Source: Aurifilum marmelostoma (taxonomy: Eukaryota > Ascomycota > Sordariomycetes > Diaporthales > Cryphonectriaceae). From it: 64,000 nucleotides of DNA. The stretch is from NCBI GenBank assembly GCA_027559495.1, contig JAMXSV010000004.1:3213001-3277000 (forward strand), written 5' to 3'. Both the position numbers and the translations under genes were made by a program. Shown here one piece after another: positions 25,154-37,731 of this stretch (within the stretch, counting starts at the first letter, position 1; each line of letters starts with the position of its first letter). The notes beneath the pieces are model-generated. The model had not been told where the DNA came from and did not search any database. It worked only from the letters and a program-made list of their open reading frames with translations.

Positions 25154-26149
25154 ATGGCGAAAACTTCCGACAGTAACACGTTTCTACTTGAAAATTATGG
25201 CAGAGTGCCAGTCACGGCCCCGGGCCTGGAGAAACACCAGCTGGAGGAGTGGTCTCCGTTCAAGGTACAGACAATAACCTCAGGAACCGTGCCTGGCTCT
25301 CCTTCTCTTCCTCACTTGATCTTGCGTTCAACATAACTTTGCTGACGGGCTTTCTCTTGTCCAAAATAGAACTGGATCTCTACCCTCGACAACTCCCTCT
25401 CCCTCCAGACCCAGCCGTCTCACCCCTTCCACAGGGACCCCTACCAGCTCAAGAGCATCAACATCGACTCCCACAGCATGTTCGGCAAGAGGATCGGCTT
25501 CCTCAAGCTGACCGCAGATATATCCACCGCCAGCGGCTCCTCCAGCCTACCCGGCGTCATCTTCCTGCGCGGCCCGGCTGTCGCCATGCTGGTCGTCCTC
25601 ATCCCCGACGACCAGCCCCAGGGCTCGCTCGAGGAGGCCTACGTGATCCTCACCGTCCAGCCCCGCATAGCTGCCGGCAGCCTTGGGTTCGTCGAGCTGC
25701 CTGCCGGAATGCTCGATGACAACAGCAACTTTGCCGGCGTCGCGGCGCAGGAGATCAAGGAAGAGCTCGGCCTGGTCATCCCGGAGGAGGAGCTGGCCTG
25801 TCTCAGCGACAAGGCGGCCGAGATCAGGAGGGCGAGGGACGCAGGCAGCAAGCCCAACAGGGTCGACCTGCACGAGACGCTCCCCTTTGCCATGTATCCC
25901 TCCGCCGGTGGCTGTGACGAGTACATCAAGATCTTTGCGCACGAGAGACGGGTGTCGAGAGATACACTGCGGGAATGGGAGGGCAAGTACGGCGGCCTGC
26001 GGGACGAGGGCGAGATGATCACCCTCAAGATTGTGCCCCTCGAGGACCTCTGGCTGGAGGGCGGTATGGACGCCAAGGCCTTGGCTGCGGTGACTCTCTA
26101 CAGACAGCTTAGGGCGTGGGAGGAGGCGGAGCACGAGAAGAAGAAGTGA
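25154..26149 (+). CDS. Nudix hydrolase (ADP-sugar diphosphatase-like)
   Basis: Exon 1 is 25154-25264 (37 residues) and exon 2 is 25370-26149, giving 296 residues; the 105-nt intron starts GTACAG and ends AATAG, phase 0. The Nudix region is at about residues 150-173: the loop-helix Gly is in LPAGMLDD, and the helix is QEIKEELGL. The three catalytic-type glutamates of REUxEE are kept (E165, E168, E169), but the usual Arg is Gln and the Glu six residues after the Gly is Ser. The Nudix fold hydrolyses nucleoside diphosphates linked to another moiety; the length and the N-terminal region suggest a fungal ADP-sugar type, but the substrate is not shown. No targeting signal is seen. It converges on a second Nudix gene whose stop codon is 76 bp away. 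Confidence 0.85.
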
Positions 26150-26225
26150 AGCAAGCCCTGGCGTTGGGGGGCACTGCTATATTAACCAATATCCAGGATC
26201 CAGGCCTGTCAAGAAGGGGGACCGA

Positions 26226-27258
26226 CTACAGCTTGAACTGCTTGGCCAGCTCCAGCCCCTCGGCCAACGTGCCCACGCGGGCGTCAATGGCATACCCTTG
26301 AGCCTCCAGCCTCTTGCATTCGTCCCACAACCTGTCCAGGGGGACGTAGAAGACTTCGATGAACTCGTTCTCCTCCAGCTCCGGCTTGAGATTTTGGTTC
26401 TCGGGGAGACTCATGTCGATCGAGACATGAACCATAATGACATTGGTGTTGCAGAATCCAGGATCTGAGAGAGAGAGAGAGAGAGAGATTGTGTATGGAC
26501 GAGTCAGAGGTAGTTGCGCGGCCATAGCCTGGGTTATGTTTTGGAACTGAGGACGGCGAAGTGGCAGATTGCTGCCTGGGGAGAGACGCACCATTGAACA
26601 TGACGGGCGACTTTTCCGTCACCTTGCCCACATAGCCAGTTTCTTCCTTGAGCTCCCGAACCGCTGCCTGCTCCGCCGTCTCACCCTCGTCGATGAGACC
26701 GGCGGGGACCTCGATGGTGATCTTGTCTGTCGGCGGGCGATACTGCTTCTGAAGCACAATCTCGGGGCCTAGATGCAAAGGAGAGACAGTGATCCGGACT
26801 CACTCATCAGCCTATGGGTTACAGAGAGGAGCAGACAAGGGAAGACACTGGCTTACCGGTGGACTTCTCCAGAATGGCGACGATACCGACACCGTCAATA
26901 TCGCTTCCTTTCGGACGAGTCGTTCGTTCACAAGCCTCCCAGTCCCTAACCTTGCCAGTAGGATCTTTGTAATGAATTCTAAAGTGTCATATATCTTCCC
27001 TCAGTGCTCAAACCTTCTCATGCAGGCCAGCCAAGTGTAGGTTTCCGCGTCTCCAATTGAAACGACGATCTTATCAGAAGCAAAACTTACTTGACCAATC
27101 TGGTCCATTCAGCATCGGTACCAGCCTGTTGATCCATTTGTTGGTCAGAGAGAGGGCCGGAAATTGTCCATATAGCTAGGATGGGTGGGCTCAAGTGTGC
27201 ATGTGTGTGCACTCACCAATGGGCCAGTGGACAAGACTTTGGCGTTTTCTAGAGACAT
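26226..27258 (-). CDS. YSA1: ADP-ribose pyrophosphatase, YSA1-type Nudix hydrolase
   Basis: Five exons, 27258-27217, 27125-27091, 26978-26857, 26768-26592 and 26464-26226, join in frame to give 204 residues, the usual length for this family. The Nudix box at residues about 90-113 is complete: G-LIDEG-E, seven residues, then RELKEETGY. Other family blocks are YKDPTGKVRDWE, ERTTRP and GPEIVLQKQYRPP. The enzyme class hydrolyses ADP-ribose to AMP and ribose 5-phosphate using Mg or Mn, in cytosol or mitochondria; this is established for YSA1 and inferred here. The first two exons are very short (14 and about 12 codons). Intron 4 carries a GA microsatellite (26466-26488) directly before the acceptor of exon 5 as read on the minus strand, where it serves as a CT tract. 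Confidence 0.93.
26466..26488 (-). repeat. (GA)n repeat forming the polypyrimidine tract of YSA1 intron 4
   Basis: On the coding strand it reads (TC)n immediately before CAG of the intron 4 acceptor, so the microsatellite supplies the pyrimidine tract. Confidence 0.85.
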
Positions 27259-28291
27259 TTTCAGGTTCTGGGTTCCTGGACCTTCTTGCTCTGCACACTT
27301 TCGCCCAAAAATGTACAGTCCGTGTGTTGCGATACTTGTGATTGTACTTTGCACCTTCCTTTCCCAAGGCGACCTTAGCTACAGTTAGGTTTGACGTCAA
27401 CTGCGGGACACAGAAAGGAAGGCACGTTCTCCGGGGTGGGGCTACTACAGCCAGTACTGTAGCTGACTGCTGCTGGACCCCGCCTGAACTGCAGTGGGGG
27501 CGCCTGCTTCCAGCCTCAAGGTATAATATGGGCCCCTGTAGACCTGTTGTTACTATGTACAGCGCACTACAGTATCCACCCAAGCACCGCTCAGACGTCG
27601 CGTTTGACAGGCTCATTATCTACTTCCAAGGTTTCATCCACCACCGCCACCAGCACCCTGCGCTGAGATATTGATTCCGATATGGAGTTCTGTATTCGAT
27701 ACCAGTGCAAAAAAAACTAACAGATCATTTTATTTCCACCCTCTTGGTCGAGTCTAATTGAGCTGAGGAGGGGAAGAACAAAGGTTACTCGCCATGGTCC
27801 ACACAAAGTCCACGGCAAGACCGTGGTGAGTTCTGCCTGAAGGATTCATGAAAGGATTAAAATAGATGGATCTCTGGTGCTTAGTTCAGTGAGCAGCATG
27901 GTATTGTGTTTTGTCCTTGTCATCATCTTCTTCTTGTCCTTCTTCTCTTTATCTTCTTGAACAATCACTTTCTGGTCTCACCGGCAGGAGAGGAACCATC
28001 ATTTGTGTGTTTGTGTCGCTCCAGATTGTCCTTCAAACCACAGTGACAGTGTCTCAACCCGCGTGGGATGTGCACTGCTTCCGTCGCCTTGACCTTTTAA
28101 GCCTTTGCTTTAGTTCATTAGTTCATTCATTCTTTTGACTCAATAACTTTATTGTTAACTTGCTGTTATCTGCATTGATCCTCCGTCTGTTCCGTGCAAT
28201 GCAGCAGCATTAGGGGGGAAGAGAAAGGACTAGATCAAACGCAGAGAAGCTGCTGGAGTCGAGGACAGCATCACATCGTCTCTCATCAAAC
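27259..28291. other. Divergent promoter region between YSA1-type gene and MFS gene
   Basis: A 1033-bp interval between divergent start codons. It holds several CTACAGT/TACTGTAG words (near 27445-27470 and 27549-27575) and pyrimidine-rich DNA before the ATG at 28292. No gene is seen. Confidence 0.5.
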
Positions 28292-30219
28292 ATGGCATCG
28301 ATGGATCTACAAGCAGTGGAGGACGAGCAGCAGTATCACAACAACTCCCAAGAAGATACACCATTCATTCCTGGTTCACCTTCTTCCCCCGGGACTACGG
28401 ACGAGAAGGATCCCAGAGACAAGTACAGATGGCGCGTCCTGGTCCTGGTCTTCTCCATTGCCTGTCTGTTCGAGATGGCCATCGTCATCGCCATGCCCGC
28501 CTGGGCGGCCCTTCTCGAGCACGGGCTCTGCGCCGAGATGTACCCGGACGAGGCGGCTTCTCTTGTTGCTGGCGACGAGAACCCGCTGTGCAAGGGATCG
28601 GCTGTGCAGGGTAGGCTGGCTATGTATCGAGGGTGGGGGTTCACAATCGATGCCATACCGAGTACGTCGAGAGGTTCTGGTTTCCTTGCGAGTGTGTTGG
28701 CCGAGACACACACACAGAGACAACGAGACTGCTGACACTATATGGGTTTGCAGCGATCCTGCTTTCTATTCCTCTTGGGTCACTGTCGGACAGGCTGGGC
28801 CGCAAGGTCATCGGAAGCCTGTCCTTGTGCGGTGTGCTTCTGGCCATCTTTTCCTACCAGATCGTCTGTACGTTCGTTTCAGTCAACTCAACGTCTCTCT
28901 CGCCAGGGCCTTTTCTTCCTCCACCCCCCAGCCCCCAGCTAATGATTGACCTGTTGCACAGTCTACTTCTCCCTACCAATGTGGATGTTCCTTGTGTGTT
29001 CCGTCTGGTACTTACTCGGTGGAGGACCACCTGTTGCAGCCTCCATGATGTACACGATGCTGGCTGATGTGGTCCATGTGGAAGAGATGTAAGAAATCAA
29101 GGCCTCTCCTTCAGCAGCCACGAGACTGTCGCCCTGACGGGATTCCACCGCTGACACACCACCCTGTTCATATCAGGGCTTCTGTACTGTTCCGGTTCAA
29201 CTCGCTATTCCTCGTCGCCGAGCTAGTGGCCACTCCGATTGGGGCCTTTTTTCTCAGCCAGAGCCCTTGGATGTCACTGATGGCAAGCAACGTGGTCATG
29301 CTCATGGCCGTGAGCCTGCTCTATTTTGTGCCGGAGACCCTCAGCGTTCGCCAGTGGCACGATGCACGGGCCGGGAAGAGACTGGCCAGTATGCCTCCAC
29401 CAGCACCAGCATCACCGGCCAGCAAGGGCAGGCTAGAGGCGAGCCTGCACGTCGCGCGAGAGCAGGTCTTCCAGATGTGGGAGTTTGTGGTCACGAACAG
29501 ACGAGCTGCCATCTTGATCCTGCCTTTTGTGTTTGTCTCGCTTGGCAAGTATCTCCAGGAGCTGCTGCTCCAGTACGCGACCAAGCGGTATGGCTGGTCC
29601 TGGAGCAAGGTATGTTTGCTTCTCTCTGTCTCTCCATGCAACATTTGCGACGGCGAGAGCCTGGCTGGCTGACTCAGACCCCCTGACACCACCTCGATCA
29701 CATAGGCGTCCTACTTCCTCACCCTCAAGAGCGCCAGCTTCGTCATCATGCTCACCTTCATCCTGCCCTACCTGAGCACCTACTGCCAAAGAAAACTCAA
29801 GATGCCCCCGCTCTCTAAGGACCTCTGGCTCAGCCGCTGGTCGGTCGCCCTCCTCATCGCAGCCGACATGCTCATCACCGTCTCCGCCACCCCCTCTCCT
29901 CTACGGCCTAGGCCTCATCCTCCTCGCGGGCGGCTGCGGTCTCCCGCCTCTACTCCGCAGCCTCCTCAACGCGCTGGTCGAGCCGCACCACGTGGGGACG
30001 CTCAACACCTTGATCGGCTTCCTCGAGACGCTGGGCGTCATGATTGCCGCTCCGGTGTTCTCAAAGGCACTGCAGAGGGGGATCGAGCTGGGCGGTGGCT
30101 GGATCGGACTTCCTTTTGCGGTGGGCACGGGGATCACCTGTGTGGCGGCTGTGATTATCTTTTGGTATCGGATACGGCAGGAGGTGGAGAGGGAGATTGT
30201 GGAGGAGGACCATGTGTAG
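28292..30219 (+). CDS. Major facilitator superfamily transporter, with one apparent frameshift
   Basis: Exons 28292-28661, 28754-28867, 28962-29088, 29177-29609 and 29706-30219 have canonical donors and acceptors and matching phases. The hydrophilic N-terminus (about 45 residues) precedes the first membrane helix (WRVLVLVFSIACLFEMAIVI); MFS motif A in the loop after helix 2 is GSLSDRLGRK. About twelve hydrophobic segments and a central hydrophilic loop (after FVPETLSVRQWHDA) fit a 12-helix MFS permease. In the last exon the frame breaks: reading continues only if one C of the five-C run at 29890-29894 is dropped. Then helix LLYGLGLILLAGG and the rest to the TAG at 30219 follow, 518 residues in all. 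As written, the frame runs into a Pro/Arg/Gly-rich nonsense tail. Substrate unknown. Confidence 0.85.
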
Positions 30220-33200
30220 TCCAAGTTGGTATCTGGCCTCTGTACTTGTTTGTGTGTACCTTATATATTGCATTAGTGGAGCACACACATGATGGATAGG
30301 GCTATGCCATGCATGCAGACTATGCATATATTTTACTGTATTCATCTTGCCAAATAGCTACGTGACACGCTGTGCAATTACGTACTAAAGGAGAATCTAA
30401 ATGGTCTCAATAAATGATTCTTTTTATTAAAGAAAAAAAAAGACACGAAAAAGGAAACTGAGATAGTAAGAAGGAAAGAGATACGGTAGGGGTCAAGAGA
30501 CACTACTCTGGATTAGTGAAGGTCTCCCTCGTACCTGCTAGCCCGAGTACGACCCTCTGTTTCTCTCCTTCCCTGCAAGCCTGAATCCAGGCTTCAACAT
30601 CACACATTCGCTCCCTCTTGCGATAAATGTACGGTGCAACGAGCCATACACAGCGCAGCACATGGACCCGTCATGACATGGGAAAACACCCAAAGGGATT
30701 GTTTGACAATTCCTTGACGAGCATTGTCCACCAGCCTTGCGCGATCTGATCCCACCCGAGCATCGACAAAAGGTGCGTCAGGCGGCCTTTGCCGAGATAG
30801 GGAGTTGACCTGTCCTCAGCCCCTGAAAAAAAGCCCCAATCTGGGTGGAGCTGCCAAACAAAAAGAAGATCGCCAGGGAGAATTTTCCGACTAGACGGCA
30901 CGCCACACGTGCGCCCGACCTCTCGAAACAGCAGAAGGGAGACTGCCCGTAATCTGGAACGACCTCCGTGCGGGCGCGAAAATGAAATGGATCGGCTCTG
31001 TGCTCACCTCGGTTCTCGCTCCCTCTGTCCCTCTCTGGAGAGCAGTTCGCCGGGAAGACGCTTGTTTCTTGTGGCGGGACGATACGAAAGAACAGAATCA
31101 CAAAGAAGCAACTTTGTTCTTGTTAGGCCATCACTACGACCAGTTTGGAAATTTTAAAATTGGTTGACCCCCTCAACACGGCGCAGGGCTGAACGCCTCA
31201 TGGCCCGGATGGGCTCCCCTCTTGGGCTTCTCTTTGCCTCTTTGGGCATGGGGCGGCATGCTGCAGCCAAAACAGAAAGGTCATGGCACGTCGTGTCATG
31301 TCAGACTGGGTGTGTGTGGCTTCCCTTTGTTCTTCTCCTGTCCACTGCAGCCAGCCAGTCTGACGGAGGGATGACAACGTTTAGCACACTGTCTTTCGGG
31401 ACGACGGGGTTTATTATCTCTGGTTTTGATGGATACCTTGTGGCTCGATGCTGTGTCACACACCCAATCACATCTATCCTCCAAAGGGGGGGGGGAGCGC
31501 AACAGACCAGAAAAGACATGTGAAGAGGGCGAAAACAGGCGATATTCATTACAGGTTCCTGCGTACATGCAATGCAGCAAAACGAAGAATGGTGGGCCGG
31601 ATTAGGAGGATTGTGTTAAGTACAGGCACTCCCAGAGACGGGAATCTCCTATCCCATCCCACTAACTATCCTCTCTGGTGGCCCCTCCACCCCCTGGCTC
31701 AGTCGCTTGGCGGATATTATTGACGACATGCCCCGGGGGTGGATAGGTTGGCAAGCCCTAATTGGGATATCTCATCAACGATCACACGAGGTGTGACCAC
31801 CAGGGTCGACCCCAGGGCACACACACCAGTTCCAATCGGCGCCTCACGGCGGCTTACTGCATCCTTTTTTGGGGGAGTCACATCACTTGGGCCGAATGAA
31901 TGGCGAACATCACAGTGGGTGGGGCCCACCACAGGCGACATGGGGAGGAGGAATCAATCATCAATCATCAAGATGAATGAAGTCAACGAGGGGCGCTGTC
32001 AAATACACGACTGACCACCTGACTGACTGATGGACTGAACGCCAGCCTCTCTGCCAGTCGAACTCATCAGCTTCGGAGGAGCGAGCCTTCATGTGCTGTT
32101 TTACAGACTGTCAACTTCTTCTCTGTCCAGCGTCGCGAGGCTCAATCCCTACTAACCCGCATCTTTGGGTGGGTTCTCACGAACACGAGTTTTGAGAGGT
32201 TTCTACTGCAACCCAAACAACAACAACAACAACACCACCAAGGCTCATTCGTTTTTTTTTTTTTTTTTCTCGGCTCGGTCACATAGTGCAGTCACATCCA
32301 CGTCGCATTCATCTGTCAAGCAGGGCTTGTAGTTCCTGTCGAACCCGAACCACCGATCCCGTCGAGCAGACCCCCAAAATAGAGCGTCGCACTCTGGGCC
32401 CGCACACAGAGTCTTTCGACACCCTCCCAGTCCCTCGGGATCACCAAGCAGATAAACTAAGGACCCCTGGGAAAACGAGGGCCCCTGGTGTGAGGTTGCA
32501 TATTGCTCAAGGCTGCCCTGCAGCGCTACACGATTGTTTGTCGAAGCCGTTGTGGGCCCCTGGGCTCCACCTGCACGCTTTCTCCGTTGCCCTCGAGGGG
32601 GTCCTCCTCCTCCTAGCGACCAGCAGCTGCAGCAGCGGAACACGACCAACGACCCTCTTCATATGCCGCCCCTCCGGCCTGCGCAGTCATACACAAACCC
32701 ACACCCACACTTTCGGGAGCTTACTTTCTCCTTGCGACAGCAGAAGAGATTCTGATCGTCACTTCGCTGACGTCCTACAACTGCCCGTTGGTCGTGTGCT
32801 CTTGGTTCCTCTCTGGCGTGGGGGAGTCGGCATAATCCAGTATTCTTTTTTTCTTTTCTTTCCATCTTTGGTCCTTGTCCTTAGGGGGAAAGAAGACAGG
32901 CCTCCGGTGTGCCCCTCTCTCTATCTCGCACAGTTCACTCGCTCGTTCACTCAACTCAACTGCTCCAGTGGTTGAGTTTGGCCTGCGTCGATCGAGGCCA
33001 CCCAATTCGCTCTCACACATCGAGAGAACTCAACACATACACACGTACACTACCGAGCCAAGATGGATTGATAGCAAGAAAGCAATTGCTCTTCGTTGTT
33101 GTATCTGCTTTTGCTTTCTGCTGTCTCCCACCATTGTCACTCCTTCCCCCCCCCCCCTCATTACTATTACGCTGCACACACATGCCGTTACATGTCGACA

Positions 33201-33383
33201 AGATCCGGCTGCATCCGCTCATTAATGATAAAGTTTTAATTCACACGCTCTCTAAAGACAGAAGAAAGAGGGGTTTCATCACAGGATCGGACAACCTCTT
33301 TCTCGATTCTTCATCATAGACAATTGTCATCACATCACACATCAACATAGGCCGCGCGAAACCGTGGTGATATCAACCCAAAA
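30220..33383. other. Intergenic DNA and probable leader of the 33.4-kb gene
   Basis: No gene is supported. 30220-30480 is the A/T-richer 3' flank of the MFS gene. 32150-33380 is pyrimidine-rich on the + strand and ends at the next ATG, fitting a leader; it carries an AAC repeat (32214-32235) and a T run (32252-32268). The middle part shows no coding signal. Confidence 0.55.
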
Positions 33384-36300
33384 ATGGTATCCTTTTTTGG
33401 CCTCAAGTTTGGCGCCGATAAGCGAAAGTACGTATGTCCCAACACGGGCACGCCTCACCGACGAGGAGATTCTCACCACTCACCTGACTGTTACCTGACC
33501 CCTCTAATCATGAATGACTAACACACACACCTCATCTATAGAAAGGGCCCAGCAGAGCCGGAACCCGAAATCCAGCAATGGAAGCGCCTCGATCCCAGCG
33601 CCTCAGAACATAATTTCGCCTGGCGTGCCCAGCGCGAGGAAGCCCTCAAGGCTAACGCCCCCGGCCGGCCCAGGACCGCGCACGGAAGCTCTCCCTCGTA
33701 CTCTAGCAGCATCATCAGCCTGCCCGCTACTGCTACTGCTGCTGCTGCTGCTGCTGATGGCGAGCTGCGCGCAGGATCAAGTCCTTCTCCCATCGGTGGT
33801 GCTGGTCATGGACTAAAGTATGTTAGGTCCGAGGCCAACCTGAGGCTCGGAACGAGTCTGCGCGCGGGCAACCTGTCGTCAACGAGCCTTGCGCTGCCTC
33901 CGGGGTCTGACGCGAATTTCAAGCTGGGCGGCTTGAGGGCTGGGAATCTTTCATCGACGAGTCTGGCCATGCCGCCTACGAGGAGGCCTGGGGGAGATCT
34001 CGACTCCCGGCCGGAGACGGCCCACTCGATGCGTGAACCTGGAGGTGGTGGTGGAGGAGCAGTACGACGTCCGACCCTGGATATCAACTTCACGCACATG
34101 TCGTCAACATCGGCCCTCAGCAATGGCAGCTCACCACAGAGCCTTCTGGGCCAGTACGAGCTAGTGTCGCCCGTCAGGAGCGACTCGGAGTCTCTGCTGG
34201 GCGAGGAGCCGGAGAAGGTGGCGGACGATATCACGGCAAGGATCACGCGGGAGGAGGAGGAAAAGAGGATGGCTAAGACGAGGCAGGGTTCTGCGGCCAG
34301 TAACAGATTCCTTGGAGGAATAGGAGGAGGAGGAGGAGGAGGAGGAACCGTGCCGAAGGGACCTACAGCAGCAGCAGCAGCAGCAACGCCAGCATACCCA
34401 TCACCGCCGGCGTCGATCGAGGGAGAACAGCAACAACCCAAAAAGCAGCCTGAAGTTCCTTCGGTACTAGTCCCAGGCCCGAGAGCAGCCGGCGCCGTCA
34501 AGCCTCAGCCTCAGGCTCCGCCTGCCGCTCTTCATGACCTGCGGCCGGGGAGCAGAGGAAAGCAGCACCAGCAGCAGGACGTCACATATCGCCACATACC
34601 ACAGAGTTCCATCTCGCAGGACTGGCGTCGTCGATATGATGTCGAAGGTGGCAGTGCTGACAGCAAGCCTGACGTGGTCACTGCGGGTCCTCCGGATGTG
34701 AAGGTGTATGTTGTGGAAGAGCCCTCGATGATGGTGTCTCCGGCAGGAGAAGGACCGTCAAACAGCAGCAGCGACAGTCTCGAGGCAAGCTCAAGCAGGC
34801 GCAAGGAACGCAGCCGGACCGAAGACAACCTCTCACAGAGGTACCAGAGGCTGAGCCCACGTGAGCCGCCGGTACGCGGAGCCACAGTTCCAGGCGCAGC
34901 CAGACAGCCGCCGCGATCACCATTGTTCCAGGAGATGAACCCTTTCGACACCCAGAGTGAAGAAGAAGACGAAGAAGATGGACGAAAGGAATATGCAGAG
35001 GCAACCACTGAACACCATCGTGTGGCCGGAAACACGACAAATGCGCCGTATGGCCTCCCGTCGCCACCTCTCTCGCACCGTCAGCATCCTAGCGGTGACG
35101 ACGGTGGACGAGGCAGGAACAAGCCCGTGGTGCGTACGGTGGAGGCTAAACGAGACACGATCCTCGTTGGGGGCGGTGGCGCGTCAAATGGGCGCGAGAG
35201 CCTAGGCCTCCAGATCGATAGGTTCGAGAAGTCGCTGCAGCAGGCGCAGGCCATGTCGGCGCTCGAGATGGGAGTAGACCCAGTGATAACAGCAGACATG
35301 ACTTCGTCGTCGCCAAGGGTCGTCATCCGCAGCCGGGCCAATAGCAACGCCAGCAGCAACTACAGCGACATCTCGGAGTCGCCCATGACCATCGAGCAGC
35401 CGCTGTTCTCGCCCAAGCCATTTCCCTTGAGCCCCAGGCCCATGAGCCCTGCCTCCTCGGCGGGACGCCAGAGCAAGCTGAACATCAACATTGGGTCTGC
35501 ACCTGGTCGACCGACTCTTGCGGTTCCCGACCCCGACAGTCCTCTGGAGCAGCTGAGGAAGAAGACAGCTGCTGATATCATGCTCCCACGACTCGCAACG
35601 CCTGAGCCTACATCGAGGTCCGAGAGTTCTGTTTCTGCTGCAGCTGCAGCCGCTGCGGGAGGTGTAGGAGGAGCAGCAGTGGCGCAGGCGAGGGTGGGTG
35701 CCATCCCTCGCAGCCGTCCATCTATGGAGGAGCAGGCTGGAGACGTGATGAACAAGGCGGCCAGTAGCACTGTGCTGGTGATGGCCCCTTCGACATCATC
35801 GCCGTCCACAACCACAACCACAGCAGCAACAGCAGCAGCACGGCCGACGCGCTATGCAACCCCAGACGTTGGTTTCGACGACATTCACCACCACCTGGAA
35901 TTTGAGCGACGAACCGAGACAAGCCCTACCCACAGCGCCCAGGGCTCATTTGGAGGCGCATCCAGCCCGATCGGAGTAAACGACAGCCCCATCCTGAGCC
36001 AGAGCCGCAGCATCACCACTGCACAGCCGAGCCCGACGCCAACGACATCATCTCCCCTCGAGGAGCGGCATGCCATGGCCATGGCGGCGACAGACGACCT
36101 GACGATGACCAGCGCCAGCACATCGCCCGCCGAAAGCCCTGGTCTTGTGGGCAGCTACAGCGTCTTCTCGCCCCCGCCCGCCGCTCCAGCTAAGCGACCA
36201 GCAGCTCCCCCGCGGTCCGTCAAGACAGAATGGTGCTATGGTCCTGCGCCCATGCCGCCTCCCACGTCGCCTCTTCCTATTCCTGAGAGGAGCCCGGCGC

Positions 36301-36935
36301 GGCGCATGAACACGTTGCCCGAAGTCGGGATGCCCACGCCATCCTCGTCAGGGCTAGGACCACGGCTAGCCTCCTCCCCCATCATCGCCTCCGGAGAGGC
36401 GAGCAGCACCAGCACCCCAAACTGGCCCTTACCCGCACCTCCGACCGGCACCACCTCCTCCCCCTTGTCCCCCTCCTTCCCGACAACCAACGAGGGCGTC
36501 GGGTTCAGCGCGCGCCGGTCCCTGCTGCGAGACAAGCGCGCACCGCCTGCGCCTCTCAACATCGCAGCGACCAAGTATGCCGATCACGGTGGCGGCAACG
36601 AGGGGCCCTGGACGCCAGATCCGCTGGTGGTGGGCAAGAACCTGCGGCGGGTGAAGGAAGAAGAAGACAAGAGCTCTGCTATCGGGGTGGCGCGGGGTCT
36701 GTCGATCAAGTACGACCAGGCACGGGACGCGGAGAGGCGGGAGAGGGGAAGGGCGAGGGTGAGACAACAGCAGGCTTCTGCTTCGTGGAAGATTGTCGAG
36801 GAGACGACGCGGGTGCAGAAGAGGAGGCAGCAGCAGGGCGAGACCAATGAGCTGCCGGAGAGGATCCGGAGGCCTAATGATGGGCTGAGGAGCCCTACGG
36901 GGATTGCTGATGAGCAGGGCGTTCGGTTTATTTGA
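33384..36935 (+). CDS. Large low-complexity conserved fungal protein, function unknown
   Basis: Exon 1 is 33384-33427 (MVSFFGLKFGADKRK) and exon 2 is 33542-36935; the 114-nt intron has a GTACGT donor, a GACTAAC branch site and a TATAG acceptor. Together they encode 1145 residues. The lysine-rich amphipathic N-terminus resembles proteins of unknown function in other Pezizomycotina. The rest is rich in Ser, Pro, Ala and Gly, with poly-Ala from GCT/GCA repeats (about residue 75, residues 315-325 and 700-710) and many SPxP/SP sites, so it is probably disordered and phosphorylated. A short motif occurs twice early on (LRAGNLSSTSLALPP and LRAGNLSSTSLAMPP). The C-terminal 120 residues are charged and helical (EERRERGRARVRQQQ-like), ending IADEQGVRFI. 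No enzyme domain or membrane segment is seen. Confidence 0.85.
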
Positions 36936-37731
36936 GGGTTCAGGGAGGGATCAAGGGTGGAAGATATGACATGTGCACGTGCGCATATATATGTATATAT
37001 ATGTGTGTGTGTGTGTATATAAATATGTATATAATGTATGAGATATCCGACTTGGGCAAGGGAAGGGATGGTATGGAGGAAAACAATTGAATTCTCATGG
37101 CCTTCCTCTTCTAACCATGACGTTTCTTCATCGCCCCTATAGCATGCACGCATTCTTTTTTTTTTTCTTTTCTTCTTCTAAGAAATTAACATGAACCCTG
37201 AAAATCATTGGATAGATGGATGTGTAAAACAGAAGGGCATGGTTTTCTGGGGCTTTGCAGTGAATATAATACGCCAAGAACTCCTCACTTCCTCCAGATG
37301 GGGTACATGAATTTCTCTCTATCCTTCCTCACCCAACAGGAGGAGAGGAGATGATAATCATAATAAACAGGACTCGATAGCCTGGCCTCCACCAAGGAGG
37401 AAGGAAGGAAAAAAAAAAAATACAATTAGTATCCCGCCCCGTCTCTTGCTGGACCGTCTCGAACCCTTTGTGACCGGCGGGCGAGCTCGTCATCGGCGTC
37501 GGGATCTCATCATCTCTACCCATGTGGAGACTCAAGACCTGGGCATCTGCACACATGGGCTCTTACACGCGATTGCTGAAGGCCTCTCTGGTGATTGGAC
37601 TTATCGGCTTGAACGGATCTCAATATGTACCAGTCGAGGATATAATTTCACTTGTCTTTTCTTTTTGCTATCTATCTACTTTGTTTCTGTTTAGACGCAC
37701 TTGCTGTAGGTTGGTCTCCTTTTCTTGAACC
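36936..37731. other. Intergenic DNA with TA/GT repeats
   Basis: 3' flank of the large gene and promoter of the monooxygenase gene. A compound TATA/GT repeat lies at about 36983-37036. A T run at 37157-37168 and an A run at 37410-37421 are present. No gene is seen. Confidence 0.6.

Noticed and set aside
29880..29960. Possible intron (GTCTCC to CGCAG) explaining the MFS frame break
   Set aside because: Its length of 81 nt is a multiple of three, so removing it would not restore the frame, and it would delete a membrane helix.
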